DNA of 64,000 bases, from contig NZ_LGSI01000037.1 of NCBI RefSeq assembly GCF_001698815.1, positions 64,791 to 128,790 of the forward strand, given 5' to 3'. Both the position numbers and the translations under genes were made by a program. This document shows positions 8,674 to 17,420 of this stretch, piece by piece. Positions within the stretch are counted from its first letter, which is position 1. Each line of letters opens with the position of its first letter. Source of the DNA: Pseudomonas syringae. Lineage in GTDB: Bacteria > Pseudomonadota > Gammaproteobacteria > Pseudomonadales > Pseudomonadaceae. The notes under the pieces were generated by a model. It saw only the letters and a list, made by a program, of their open reading frames with translations, made no database searches and was not told where the DNA came from.

Positions 8674-9414
8674 TCAGACGCTCATGCCGCCATCGATGAC
8701 ATGCACGCCGCCGGTAGTGTAGGCACTGGCGTCGCTGGCGAGATACAGGGCCAGGCGGGCGATTTCTTCGGCCGTGCCGATGCGGCCCATGGGTTGGCGA
8801 TCAACAAAAGCCTGATAGACCTCCGCTTCCGAACGCCCTTGGGCGCGCGCCTGTTCAGCAATACGTTGGCGCAGGGAAGGCGAGTCGACCGTGCCGGGGC
8901 AGATGGCGTTGCAGCGAATGCCTTTGCTGACGTAATCGGTGGCCACTGATTTGGTCAGGCCGATCACTGCGGCTTTGCTGGCGGTGTAGGCGAAACGGTT
9001 GGGTACGCCTTTCACGCTGGAAGCCACCGAGGCCATGTTGACGATGCTGCCACCACCCGCCGCAAGCATGCCGGGCAGGAACGCGCGAATCATCCGGTAC
9101 ATGGCGGTAACGTTGAGGTCGAAGGAGAACTGCCAGGCCTGTTCGTCGCAATCGAGCAACGCACCGCTGTGCACGTAGCCGGCACAGTTGAACAACACGT
9201 CCAGCGTGCCCACCTGTTGGGCGATGGCGTCGATGGCCGAGGGCTGGGTCACGTCCAGTTGCAACACCTGGATGCCGGGGATGTCCTGCAACGCTTCAAT
9301 GTGCAGGTCGGTGGCGATCACCTGGGCGCCAGCCTCCTGGAAAGCCAGGACCGAAGCACGGCCGATGCCTTGTGCCGCAGCGGTAATCAAAACGCGTTTA
9401 TTGGCGAGGTTCAT
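8674..9414 (-). CDS. SDR dehydrogenase, BDH2/2-keto-3-deoxy-fuconate dehydrogenase-like
   Basis: This 246-residue classical SDR has the cofactor motif TAAAQGIG (11-18) and the catalytic Y143/K147 (YTASK). From memory it is strikingly similar to animal DHRS6/BDH2 (for example ASVASSVKGV and CPGTVDSPSL). That group also contains bacterial 2-keto-3-deoxy-L-fuconate 4-dehydrogenases. With the adjacent FAH hydrolase it would form an oxidise-then-hydrolyse branch. It is the first gene of the operon, divergent from the LysR gene. Confidence 0.75.
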   Translation of the reverse strand: MNLANKRVLITAAAQGIGRASVLAFQEAGAQVIATDLHIEALQDIPGIQVLQLDVTQPSAIDAIAQQVGTLDVLFNCAGYVHSGALLDCDEQAWQFSFDLNVTAMYRMIRAFLPGMLAAGGGSIVNMASVASSVKGVPNRFAYTASKAAVIGLTKSVATDYVSKGIRCNAICPGTVDSPSLRQRIAEQARAQGRSEAEVYQAFVDRQPMGRIGTAEEIARLALYLASDASAYTTGGVHVIDGGMSV

Positions 9415-9475
9415 GGTGGATGTCCATTGTTGTTATTAAATACGCCGGACATAACCCTAGGGCGACTTGCCGATA

Positions 9476-9518
9476 ATCTCCAATGAGATATTCTCAAGGC
9501 TTAATAACCGGAGGTTAT
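9476..9518. promoter_or_regulatory. divergent operator region with two palindromes (SDR/LysR)
   Basis: Two dyads lie between the SDR and LysR genes. ATCTC-CAAT-GAGAT is at 9476-9489 and ATAACC-GGA-GGTTAT is at 9504-9518. The second overlaps the GGAGG ribosome site of the LysR gene and recurs upstream of the MFS gene at 10477. These are good candidates for binding of the LysR protein, including autorepression. Confidence 0.55.
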
Positions 9519-9521
9519 CGA

Positions 9522-10478
9522 ATGGCTGACGTCGGCTTCAAACAGTTGTGTAACTGGCTGCGGTTTCGCCATCTGGTGTTGATTGACACGCTCGCCCGTA
9601 CGCAGAACATGCACGCCACCGCGCAAGCGATGAATATCAGCCAGCCGGCGGTCAGCAAAATGCTCCGTGAGGTCGAAAAACAGCTGGGTTTTGACGTGTT
9701 CCAGCGTCTGCCGCGCAGCATGTCGCCCACCGATCTGGGTAGCCATGTTGCCCGTTATGCGCAGATTGCCCTTAACGATGCCGAGCATTTCGTGGGCCAG
9801 GTCAATCATCTGCGTCAGGGTGGGCACGGTTTGCTGAAGATCGGCACCATCTTTGCGCCCACTTCCGTGGCGCTGCCGGCGGCGATTGTCGGCATCAAGC
9901 AACGCTGGCCATTGCTGAGCCTGGACGTGCTGGAAGGCACCAGCGCCAATTTGCTGAGCATGCTCGAACACAAGCAACTGGATCTGGTCATTGCCCGGTT
10001 CACGCTGGACAGCCATCGCAAACTGTTTGACTTTCAGGCCCTGGCGCCCGAGCCGCTGTGCCTGGTCACCGGCAGCCAGCATCCGTTGGCCGGCGCGCGG
10101 GAATTGCCATTGGCCGAACTCGGCAGCTGGCCGTGGATCGTTTATCCGGCTGGCACACCGATGCGCGCGCGACTGGAACGAGCTTTCGCCGAAGCAGGCA
10201 TGCAGACGCCGGAAAACACCGTGGAGACCAGCTCGATGCAGACCACGCTGCAACTCCTGCAAACCGCACCGATGGTGGCGATGCTCGCTGAATCCATGGT
10301 CGGGCCGGACATGCAGGCCGGCCGCCTGACCCGCCTGGCGCTGCCGTTCCCTTTGGTGCTGGCGGATTACGGGATCATTACCCGGCGCAACGAGACGCCC
10401 GGCTGGTCTGCCCAGGCCTTCATCGAAGAGCTGCTGGCGGGCGCAGATGCCCTGCGCAGCGCACGCCAGACACCTTGA
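9522..10478 (+). CDS. LysR-family transcriptional regulator of the sugar-acid locus
   Basis: This is a 318-residue regulator. The winged helix-turn-helix is at about residues 15-75 (HATAQAMNISQPAVSKMLREVE) and a LysR effector-binding domain follows from about 100. The ATG at 9522 has GGAGG seven bases upstream; the longer in-frame start is less likely. It is divergent from the dehydrogenase operon and co-oriented with an MFS gene. Palindromes at both ends of the gene suggest it controls both sides. Confidence 0.85.
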   Translation: MADVGFKQLCNWLRFRHLVLIDTLARTQNMHATAQAMNISQPAVSKMLREVEKQLGFDVFQRLPRSMSPTDLGSHVARYAQIALNDAEHFVGQVNHLRQGGHGLLKIGTIFAPTSVALPAAIVGIKQRWPLLSLDVLEGTSANLLSMLEHKQLDLVIARFTLDSHRKLFDFQALAPEPLCLVTGSQHPLAGARELPLAELGSWPWIVYPAGTPMRARLERAFAEAGMQTPENTVETSSMQTTLQLLQTAPMVAMLAESMVGPDMQAGRLTRLALPFPLVLADYGIITRRNETPGWSAQAFIEELLAGADALRSARQTP

Positions 10479-10493
10479 TAACCGTTGGTTATC
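10477..10493. promoter_or_regulatory. GATAACC-GTT-GGTTATC palindrome upstream of MFS gene
   Basis: This is a perfect 7-3-7 inverted repeat, beginning at the LysR stop codon and 103 bases upstream of the MFS start. It has the same half-sites as the dyad at 9504-9518. It is a likely operator for the neighbouring LysR protein. Confidence 0.55.
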
Positions 10494-10595
10494 GTTTGAT
10501 TGAATCTCGTCATTGGGCAGCTGGCAATCGGCCTACTAGAGTGACCGACGCTCCACCTCGACGGTAGGGGCGTCAACCGCTCAGCAGAGGCGCGC

Positions 10596-11882
10596 ATGAG
10601 AACAATAAAAAGCTACAAGACGCTGACCATTCTGTTCCTGTTTCTGATTGGCGTAGTCAATTATCTGGACCGCAGTGCGCTGTCAATCGCCAATACCTCC
10701 ATCCAGAAAGACCTGGCCATCAGCCCGATGCAGATGGGCATCATGCTGTCGGCCTTTTCCGTCGCCTACGCGTTCTCGCAGTTGCCCCTTGGCGCCTTGA
10801 TCGATCGTCTGGGCAGCAAGCTGGCGCTGGGTGGCTCGCTGATTGTCTGGTCGATTGCCCAGGCGGCGTTCGGCCTGTTCAGCAGTTATGGACATCTGGT
10901 GGGTTTGCGGGTGTTGCTGGGGATTGGCGAAGCGCCGGTGTTTCCGTCTGCGGCCAAAGCGCTGTCGGAGTGGTTCGACACCAAGGAACGCGGCACGGCG
11001 ACCGGCTGGGTCTGGTCCTCGACCTGCATCGGGCCGTGTCTTGCACCGCCGTTGCTGACGTTGTTCATGGTCCATCTGGGCTGGCGGGGCATGTTTGTGC
11101 TTACCGGCATCATCGGTCTGATACTGGCCGCCTGCTGGTTTGCCTTCTACAAGAGCAAGGCGCAGTACATGGCCGAGACAGGGCGCGCCGAGCCTGTGCC
11201 CGCGCAAGTCAAGCAAAGTACCGGGCCGAAAGTGCGCTGGACCGCGTTGTTCAAGGACCGCAACACCTGGGGCGCTTTTCTCGGCTTCATGGGCGTGATC
11301 TACATGATCTGGCTCAACCTGACCTGGTTGCCCGGTTACTTCGAACGCGAGCACGGCCTGGACCTGTACCGCACCGCCTGGGTGGTATCGCTGGCGTATC
11401 TGTTCGGCGCGTTGGGCACCATCGTTGCCGGCAAGGTATGCGACAAGCTGGTTGCCCGGGGCATGAAAGTGCTCGCCAGCCGCAAGCTGATGGTGATCAT
11501 GGGTTTGCTCGGTGGTGCGCTGTTCACCCTGATCGTAGCGTTCACCACCAACGTCGTGGCCTGCGTGGTGCTGCTGTGCCTGACGATGTTTTTCATCAAC
11601 ATTTCCAGCGCCACGGCGTGGATGATCGTCAACACCATCGTGCCGTCGGAGCGGGTTGCATCGTTCGGCTCGATCCAGAATTTCGGCGGCTATCTGGCGG
11701 GTTCCATCGCACCGATTCTGACCGGATTCAGTGTGCAGCAGAGCGGCTCGTTCTCCTCGGCGTTCGTCATCAGCGCAGTGGTTGCAGCGTGCTCGGCGGT
11801 GGCGTATTTCACGCTGCTCAAGGAGCCTGCGGCGAAACCGGAACCGCTGCCGACCGTCGAGGGTGTGCATTCGGTGGGCTGA
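10596..11882 (+). CDS. MFS transporter, ACS family (aldonate/glucarate type)
   Basis: This 428-residue carrier has about twelve hydrophobic helices. NYLDRSALSIANTSIQKDL at residues 22-40 and GIGEAPVFPSAAKALSEWF near 109 are signature segments of the GudP/ExuT/DgoT group of sugar-acid:H+ symporters. It is the second such carrier in the locus, downstream of the LysR gene and behind its own palindrome. It may import a different substrate or serve the same operon. Confidence 0.85.
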   Translation: MRTIKSYKTLTILFLFLIGVVNYLDRSALSIANTSIQKDLAISPMQMGIMLSAFSVAYAFSQLPLGALIDRLGSKLALGGSLIVWSIAQAAFGLFSSYGHLVGLRVLLGIGEAPVFPSAAKALSEWFDTKERGTATGWVWSSTCIGPCLAPPLLTLFMVHLGWRGMFVLTGIIGLILAACWFAFYKSKAQYMAETGRAEPVPAQVKQSTGPKVRWTALFKDRNTWGAFLGFMGVIYMIWLNLTWLPGYFEREHGLDLYRTAWVVSLAYLFGALGTIVAGKVCDKLVARGMKVLASRKLMVIMGLLGGALFTLIVAFTTNVVACVVLLCLTMFFINISSATAWMIVNTIVPSERVASFGSIQNFGGYLAGSIAPILTGFSVQQSGSFSSAFVISAVVAACSAVAYFTLLKEPAAKPEPLPTVEGVHSVG

Positions 11883-11885
11883 GGT

Positions 11886-12287
11886 TCAGGTATCACGCAA
11901 CAGGTCGTTGGCGTTGAGCAGTTCGTAGGCGATTTCCGGGTGCTTTTCCAGCCCTCGGCGAATGGCGGCCGGAATCGACTGTCGGGTCTTGCGGCACAGA
12001 CCCGGCCGTTCACTCAGCGTAATGCCAATGCCGCGCATGGTGCGCACTTCATTGAAGCCCGGCTCGATATGCACGCGTACGCCCAACTGCTCATAAATCC
12101 GGCCTTGCAACCGCTGCAGGTCGGCAAGGCTTTGCAGGTTCTCCAGCCGCTCCAGCAGGCGCTTTTCTTCCGTGCGATTCAGGAACAGCACGCGCAAGTC
12201 CGCGCCCGGAGTTTCCAGCAGCGAGTCGCGCCCGCAATCGCAGGCGCCGGGCGGGCAGGGTGGGCGGATCGGCAGAGGGGTCGTCAT
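11886..12287 (-). CDS. conserved-type hypothetical protein with N-terminal cysteine cluster
   Basis: About 133 residues from the ATG at 12287; longer starts are possible and no clear ribosome site decides. The N terminus PPCPPGACDCGRD holds three closely spaced cysteines that could bind metal. The middle is a charged helix (NRTEEKRLLERLENLQSL). The end contains LCRKTRQSIPAAIRRGLEKH. I do not recognise the family. It converges tail to tail with the MFS gene, with only three bases between stops. Confidence 0.6.
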   Translation of the reverse strand: MTTPLPIRPPCPPGACDCGRDSLLETPGADLRVLFLNRTEEKRLLERLENLQSLADLQRLQGRIYEQLGVRVHIEPGFNEVRTMRGIGITLSERPGLCRKTRQSIPAAIRRGLEKHPEIAYELLNANDLLRDT

Positions 12288-12426
12288 GGAAGCAATCATA
12301 AGGGGGCCGGATCGAATTTGCCCATGGGCTTGTGCGCATGATGAAGCTGCAATCATGCGCCTGACTTGCCAACCGCAGTCTGAATCCCGAAGATTGCCGC
12401 TTCACTGACCTTTCAAGGCTGTTTTG

Positions 12427-13008
12427 ATGATCCATATCCGCTCCATGACTGCCGAAGACTTCGAGCGCTTCTGGCCCACTTTTCACGCCGTGGCCAGCGC
12501 GCAAGAAACCTACGCCTATGACCCCGAAACGACCCGGGAGCAGGCGTTGCAGCTGTGGCTGGAGCTGCCGTTGCACACCTTCGTCGCCGAAGAAGATGGC
12601 GAGTTGCTCGGCAGTTACTACCTCAAGGCCAACGCCGCCGGTCCTGGCGAGCATGTCTGCAATTGCGGCTACATGGTCAGCGAAGCCGCCCGTGGCAAGG
12701 GCGTCGCGCGCCTGATGTGCGAACACTCCCAGCGTGTTGCGACGGAAGCGGGCTTTTTGGCGATGCAGTTCAATTCAGTGGTGTCGAGCAATGAGGTGGC
12801 GGTTGCGCTCTGGCAAAAACTCGGCTTTGACGTGGTCGGTCGCTTGCCACGCGCTTACCGTCACGCGCGGTTGGGGCTGGTGGATTGCCTGGTGATGTTC
12901 AAGTGGCTGGCGGACGAGCAGGCCCCCGAGCAGCCCGCAGCGCCGAAGCTGATCGGGCGCAAGAATATCGAGTCGGTGGTGTCACGGCCGCGGCGTAGCA
13001 AACCGTAG
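12427..13008 (+). CDS. GNAT-family N-acetyltransferase
   Basis: This 193-residue protein has a GNAT fold; the acetyl-CoA pyrophosphate loop is RGKGVA at residues 89-94. The C-terminal part SNEVAVALWQKLGFDVVGRLP is the usual motif-B helix. The last 25 residues are a basic tail. The ATG at 12427 follows a TTG that is not needed as start. The substrate is unknown. A BIME follows it. Confidence 0.85.
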   Translation: MIHIRSMTAEDFERFWPTFHAVASAQETYAYDPETTREQALQLWLELPLHTFVAEEDGELLGSYYLKANAAGPGEHVCNCGYMVSEAARGKGVARLMCEHSQRVATEAGFLAMQFNSVVSSNEVAVALWQKLGFDVVGRLPRAYRHARLGLVDCLVMFKWLADEQAPEQPAAPKLIGRKNIESVVSRPRRSKP

Positions 13009-13030
13009 GACGTCGGCGCCCATCCGGACT

Positions 13031-13119
13031 TGTAGGCGCGAGGCTTGCCCGCGAAGAACGGTAACGCGGTGGGTCTGATCCACCGACGCGCCTGATTCGC
13101 GGGCAAGCCTCGCTCCAAC
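13031..13119. repeat. BIME: paired inverted REP elements
   Basis: Two REP copies (AGGCTTGCCCGCGAAGAACG at 13041 and its inverse ending at 13119) lie between the convergent GNAT and L,D-transpeptidase genes. In this position they could act as a bidirectional transcript end. Confidence 0.9.
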
Positions 13120-13126
13120 GGAAGAG

Positions 13127-13840
13127 CTAACCGCCCTTGGCTGCAGGCAGACTTGCAATCTGCCGTGACTGGCAATTCAGGTATGCCGAAGATTTCAGCC
13201 AGCGCTGGTCGGGGTACCAGGCGAACATGAATTGGCCATCCTTGAGTTTGTCGATCACCTGACGCGCCACTTGCGGGCGCACGGCCGGGCAGCCCTGGCT
13301 GCGTCCGATCCGGCCCTGCCGTTCGCTCCACAACGGGTTCACATAGTCGGCGGCGTGAATCACGATGTCTCGATCACGGGCGCGATCATTGAAACCCGGT
13401 TCAAGACCGTCCATGCGCAGTGAATAACCGTGGCTGCCTTCATAGCTTTCCTGAGTGCGGAACAATCCCAGGCTGGACTGGTAACTGCCCATGCGATTGG
13501 AAAACTGCGTGGCGAAGTTCTCACCGGACTTTTGCCCGTGGGCCACCAGGTCGCGCAGCACCAATGTCCGTTTGGTGAGGTCGAAGATCCACAGCCGACG
13601 AGCGGTGGAGGGCTGGGAATAGTCAATAACGGCCAGATGTTTGGCTTGTCGATCACCACTGCTGACTGCGCATTGCACCGCATTCAGGGCACTTTTCAGT
13701 ACCGTGGGGTTGAGTTCGGGAGCGGCTTGGGTGAGCTTGCTGTAAAGAATCTGATTATTGGCGCCGGCGGCGAGGGCTGGACCGCAGGTTGCGCATAGGG
13801 TAATAGCTGCCAGACAGAGTCGGCGCATGAAGGTCAGCAT
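13127..13840 (-). CDS. periplasmic murein L,D-transpeptidase catalytic-domain protein (YkuD_2 type)
   Basis: This 237-residue protein has a signal peptide ending around ALAAG at 23-26. The catalytic region holds H162 (IHAADYVNP) and the nucleophile C184 in GRSQGCPAVRP, the signature of the murein L,D-transpeptidase domain family related to YkuD. It should act on peptidoglycan cross-links in the periplasm. It is divergent from a second, unrelated-length L,D-transpeptidase, so the two may share a promoter region of 84 bases. Confidence 0.85.
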   Translation of the reverse strand: MLTFMRRLCLAAITLCATCGPALAAGANNQILYSKLTQAAPELNPTVLKSALNAVQCAVSSGDRQAKHLAVIDYSQPSTARRLWIFDLTKRTLVLRDLVAHGQKSGENFATQFSNRMGSYQSSLGLFRTQESYEGSHGYSLRMDGLEPGFNDRARDRDIVIHAADYVNPLWSERQGRIGRSQGCPAVRPQVARQVIDKLKDGQFMFAWYPDQRWLKSSAYLNCQSRQIASLPAAKGG

Positions 13841-13924
13841 GTTCAGGGAGTCCTCGCCAGTGGGCGGCTTTTGATTCCTGTTGGTATTCCGTCAAGTCGA
13901 CGGCCATGGATTGGAGTGAAGTAG

Positions 13925-15496
13925 TTGGTCAAAAAACGTGCATATTACTTGAGCATCTGCCTGCTCGCTGCGCCATTGGTCGCGATTGCCCAGGACGGGC
14001 TCGTCGAACTGCAGAGTCCGGTGCAATCAGCGCTCACCCAATTGCCAGTGCAATGCCCTGTTCTGGCTTCGCGTCTGGACATGCCGGCGCTCAGTCTTTT
14101 GCAGGCCTTTTATCAGCAGCAGGGCTACGCGCCGGTCTGGTCCGTCCAAGGGCGCGTGTCGCTATTGGAGGCGGAGCTTCGGCAACTGGCGGACGACGGT
14201 CTCAACCCGGCTGATTACACCAAACCCGCCGACCTGGTTTCCACTGACTCAGTCTGCGCCGACCTCAATACTAGCCAGCATTACTTGCAAGCCTTGCAGG
14301 ACCTGCGTTACGGCCGGTTGCTGCAAGCGCAGTTCGAGCCAATTTGGCGTTCCCGTGAGATCTCGCTTGATCGCACCTCACACGTTTTGGCCATTGCCGG
14401 CCCCGGCTTGCAGGACATGGCCGGCGCGTTTCGCCAGGCGCGTCCGATGCTGGAGCAGTACCAGAATCTGCGCCGCGTGTATGCCCAGCAGCGGCAACTG
14501 GCGTTGCTCAACTGGAAGCCCCTCGACAGTGGCCCCTTGTTGCGTCCCGACATGCAGGATGCGCGAATCCCTCAACTGGCCCAGCGGTTGTTCAGCGAAG
14601 GCTATCTGAGCAGCCCGTTTGCCGGCCCGGATAACGCTTATAGCCCGGCATTGGTGAATGCCGTGAAAAGCTTTCAGCTCAACCATTCGCTGCAATCCGA
14701 TGGTGTCATCGGCCAGGGAACGGTGAATGAACTGAACGTCAGCCCTGCGACACGCCGCGAACAACTGCGGATAAACCTTGAACGTTTTCGCTGGCTTGCG
14801 CAGGATCTGGAACCCGACAGCGTGCTGGTCAACGTTGCGGCGGCCCAACTGAGCGTCTACAAGGGTGGTGTGCCGGTTTGGCAAACCCGCACCCAGGTCG
14901 GCCGTGCCGAGCGCCAGACCCCGCTGCTCAAGTCCATGGTCACTCGCTTGACGCTCAACCCGACCTGGACGATCCCGCCGACCATTCTGCGCGAAGACAA
15001 ATTGCCGGAAATCCGCCGCGATCATGGCTTCCTGCTCAAACACAATCTGCAAGTGCTGGACCTCGCCGGCAATCCGCTGACGGCTGAAGACATTGACTGG
15101 GACAATCCCGGCAATATCCTGTTGCGACAGGATGCCGGGCCGAAAAATCCACTTGGCAGGATCGTCATCCGTTTTCCCAACCCTTATTCGGTGTACCTGC
15201 ACGACACGCCCAGTCAGGCGCTGTTCAGCAAAGGCCCACGCGCCTTCAGTTCCGGCTGCGTGCGGGTCGAGCAACCACTGCGCCTGCGCGACATGCTCCT
15301 GAGCCCGGCGGATCGGGAGCGTACCGAAGTGCTGCTGACCACCGGCATCACTCACGAATTCAGGCTGACCAGACCCGTGCCGATCCTGATCACCTACTGG
15401 ACCGCCCAGGTCGATAGCCAGGGTCGGCTGCTGTATGTCCCGGATGTATATGGCCGCGACCCGGCATTGGCGACAGCGATGGTGGCCCACCCCTGA
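13925..15496 (+). CDS. YcbB/LdtD-like murein L,D-transpeptidase
   Basis: This 523-residue exported protein has an N-terminal signal peptide (to about AIAQ, residue 23), a scaffold region, a PG_binding_1 segment near residues 220-260 (SEGYLSSPF, VKSFQLNHSLQSDGVIG) and a C-terminal YkuD domain. Catalytic H426 and C445 are seen in HDTPSQALF and FSSGCVRV. It forms 3-3 cross-links in peptidoglycan. The start is TTG at 13925, supported by GGAG eight bases upstream; no ATG in frame fits the signal peptide. Confidence 0.88.
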   Translation: MVKKRAYYLSICLLAAPLVAIAQDGLVELQSPVQSALTQLPVQCPVLASRLDMPALSLLQAFYQQQGYAPVWSVQGRVSLLEAELRQLADDGLNPADYTKPADLVSTDSVCADLNTSQHYLQALQDLRYGRLLQAQFEPIWRSREISLDRTSHVLAIAGPGLQDMAGAFRQARPMLEQYQNLRRVYAQQRQLALLNWKPLDSGPLLRPDMQDARIPQLAQRLFSEGYLSSPFAGPDNAYSPALVNAVKSFQLNHSLQSDGVIGQGTVNELNVSPATRREQLRINLERFRWLAQDLEPDSVLVNVAAAQLSVYKGGVPVWQTRTQVGRAERQTPLLKSMVTRLTLNPTWTIPPTILREDKLPEIRRDHGFLLKHNLQVLDLAGNPLTAEDIDWDNPGNILLRQDAGPKNPLGRIVIRFPNPYSVYLHDTPSQALFSKGPRAFSSGCVRVEQPLRLRDMLLSPADRERTEVLLTTGITHEFRLTRPVPILITYWTAQVDSQGRLLYVPDVYGRDPALATAMVAHP

Positions 15497-15504
15497 GCCT
15501 TGCA

Positions 15505-15540
15505 CACGCCTCGCCGACCGGACCGGATCAGCAAGGCGTG
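15505..15540. terminator. hairpin between convergent genes
   Basis: An inverted repeat (CACGCCTCGC and GCAAGGCGTG, nine of ten paired) lies between the ends of the transpeptidase and lactate permease genes. There is no clear U-tract on either strand, so terminator function is only likely by position. Confidence 0.35.
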
Positions 15541-15551
15541 CAGCCGGTATC

Positions 15552-17309
15552 TCAGCGCCCGCCGACCACCATGTCGCTGAATGGCGCGACATAAGCCTGC
15601 AAGGTCACCAGCCCACCGACCAGAATCGCCAGCACGATGGAGTGGAAAAACACGTAGCGCAGGATTTCCCCTTCATGGCCGTACCAGCGGGTGGCGGTGG
15701 AGGCGACGACGATGGACTGCGCATCGACCATCTTGCCCATCACGCCTCCCGAACTATTGGCAGCGGCCATCAGCACCGGGCTGAGCCCCAGTTGTTCGGC
15801 AGTGACCCGTTGCAAGCCGCCGAACAGCACGTTCGAAGCGGTGTCCGAGCCGGTCAGGGCAACCCCGAGCCAGCCCAGCAGCGTGCCGAACATGGGATAA
15901 AAGATGCCGGTTGCGGCGAAGGCCAGGCCCATGGTCGCATCCAGCCCTGAATACCGCGTCAGGAAGCCCAGGGCGAGCATCGCCACAATGGTGATCAGCG
16001 AATAGCGCACCACCCAGATGGTTCGCAGGTAGTGCTTGACCAGTTGCGGGATGGAATAGCCCATCAGCAGTCCACCGAGAATTGCCGCCAGCAGGATGCC
16101 GCTGCCGGTGCTGGTGAACCAGTTGAATTTGTACACCGCTTCCTCGGTTTTAGGCTGCGGCACCACAGGCGGGACTTTTTCGACTTGCTGATGCAGGGTG
16201 CCGAAGGTCACGGCAGGCGAGAAGAACGGATTGGCCTCGCGCACCGGCTTGCCTTGCGGGTCGAGCATGGCCGCACCGGTTTGCACGTTCATAGCCTGGC
16301 GAGTGTCGAACATAGACTTGAAGCTTTGCGTGCCCCAGGCGAAGACAAACACCGTGAGAATGATCCACGGCATCCAGGCGCGCATCACTGCCGGCTTGGC
16401 GTCGGTGGCAAAGGTGGCGGTGGGTTTTTCATCCGGATCTTCATCGATTCGCGAATTGTCCACGCGTCCTGACAAGGCGGCCGAGGTATGGATCGTGGCC
16501 GGTTTCCAGACCCGGAGAAAACCGGTCAGGCAAGCCATGGAAATCAATGCGGCGATCACGTCCACCAGCATCGGTCCGTGGTAGTTGGAGACGATGAACT
16601 GCGGCACGGCAAAGCTGACGCCCGCAACCAGGATCGCCGGCCAGATTTCCAGCATCTTGCGCCATCCGGCAAACGCCCAGATCAGCCAGAACGGCACCAG
16701 TACCGAGAAAAACGGCAGCTGGCGGCCGACCATCATCGACAGTTCCATTTCATCCAGGCCGGTCACCTTGGCCAGGGTGATGATCGGTGTGCCCAAGGCA
16801 CCGAAGGCAACGGGTGCGGTATTGGCAATCAGCGCCAGGCCCGACGCCGCAAGGGGCGAAAACCCCAGGCCGATCAGGATTGCGCCGGTCACTGCAACGG
16901 GCGTCCCAAAACCGGCAGCCCCTTCGAAGAACGCCCCAAAGCAGAAGGCGATCAACAGCAATTGCAGGCGTCGATCATCGGTGATGCGTGCCAGGGAGTC
17001 TTGCAGCACCTTGAACGAGCCGTTTTCGGTGGTCAGACGGTGCAAAAAGATGATGTTGAGAACAATCCAGCCAATGGGGAGCAAGCCGTTGGCGGCGCCG
17101 AACAGCGCCGCGGAACCTGCCATGGTCGCGGGCATGCCAAATGCGAAGATCGCGATCAACAGGGCCGAAGCCAGGGCCAGCAATGCCGCAATGTGGGCCT
17201 TGATATGAAAGAACGCCAGCGCTGCAAGCATCACCACCACCGGCACGGCGGCCATGATGGTGGAGAGCACCGGGTTATCGAACGGATCATAGATTTGCTG
17301 CCAGACCAT
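15552..17309 (-). CDS. lldP: L-lactate permease
   Basis: This 585-residue inner-membrane protein of the LctP family starts MVWQQIYDPFDNPVLST, as in LldP. It holds the conserved FFEGAAGFGTPVA, VTGLDEMELSMMVGRQ and NSSGGVMGKMVDAQSIVVA segments. Length and helices fit the lactate/glycolate:H+ symporter. No lldD, lldR or glcD gene is adjacent in this window; upstream on the same strand is the FAD oxidoreductase operon, 111 bases away, with a GC-rich dyad between. Glycolate or lactate release from the sugar-acid locus could make it relevant, but that is speculation. Confidence 0.92.
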   Translation of the reverse strand: MVWQQIYDPFDNPVLSTIMAAVPVVVMLAALAFFHIKAHIAALLALASALLIAIFAFGMPATMAGSAALFGAANGLLPIGWIVLNIIFLHRLTTENGSFKVLQDSLARITDDRRLQLLLIAFCFGAFFEGAAGFGTPVAVTGAILIGLGFSPLAASGLALIANTAPVAFGALGTPIITLAKVTGLDEMELSMMVGRQLPFFSVLVPFWLIWAFAGWRKMLEIWPAILVAGVSFAVPQFIVSNYHGPMLVDVIAALISMACLTGFLRVWKPATIHTSAALSGRVDNSRIDEDPDEKPTATFATDAKPAVMRAWMPWIILTVFVFAWGTQSFKSMFDTRQAMNVQTGAAMLDPQGKPVREANPFFSPAVTFGTLHQQVEKVPPVVPQPKTEEAVYKFNWFTSTGSGILLAAILGGLLMGYSIPQLVKHYLRTIWVVRYSLITIVAMLALGFLTRYSGLDATMGLAFAATGIFYPMFGTLLGWLGVALTGSDTASNVLFGGLQRVTAEQLGLSPVLMAAANSSGGVMGKMVDAQSIVVASTATRWYGHEGEILRYVFFHSIVLAILVGGLVTLQAYVAPFSDMVVGGR

Positions 17310-17420
17310 ATTCCACCTCTGCTTTTATTGTTGGAAATGCAGGCCTCCGAGCCCGGGGGACGGGCTCAGAGGTAGGTGGCTTGCAGTATAGGCGGCATTC
17401 TCCGGCTGTCGTGGCGGACG

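Noticed and set aside
17350..17368. GC-rich dyad GAGCCCG/CGGGCTC between lldP and the FAD oxidase gene
   Set aside because: No U-tract on the transcribed strand, and the position could equally belong to the lldP promoter, so I did not list it as a terminator.
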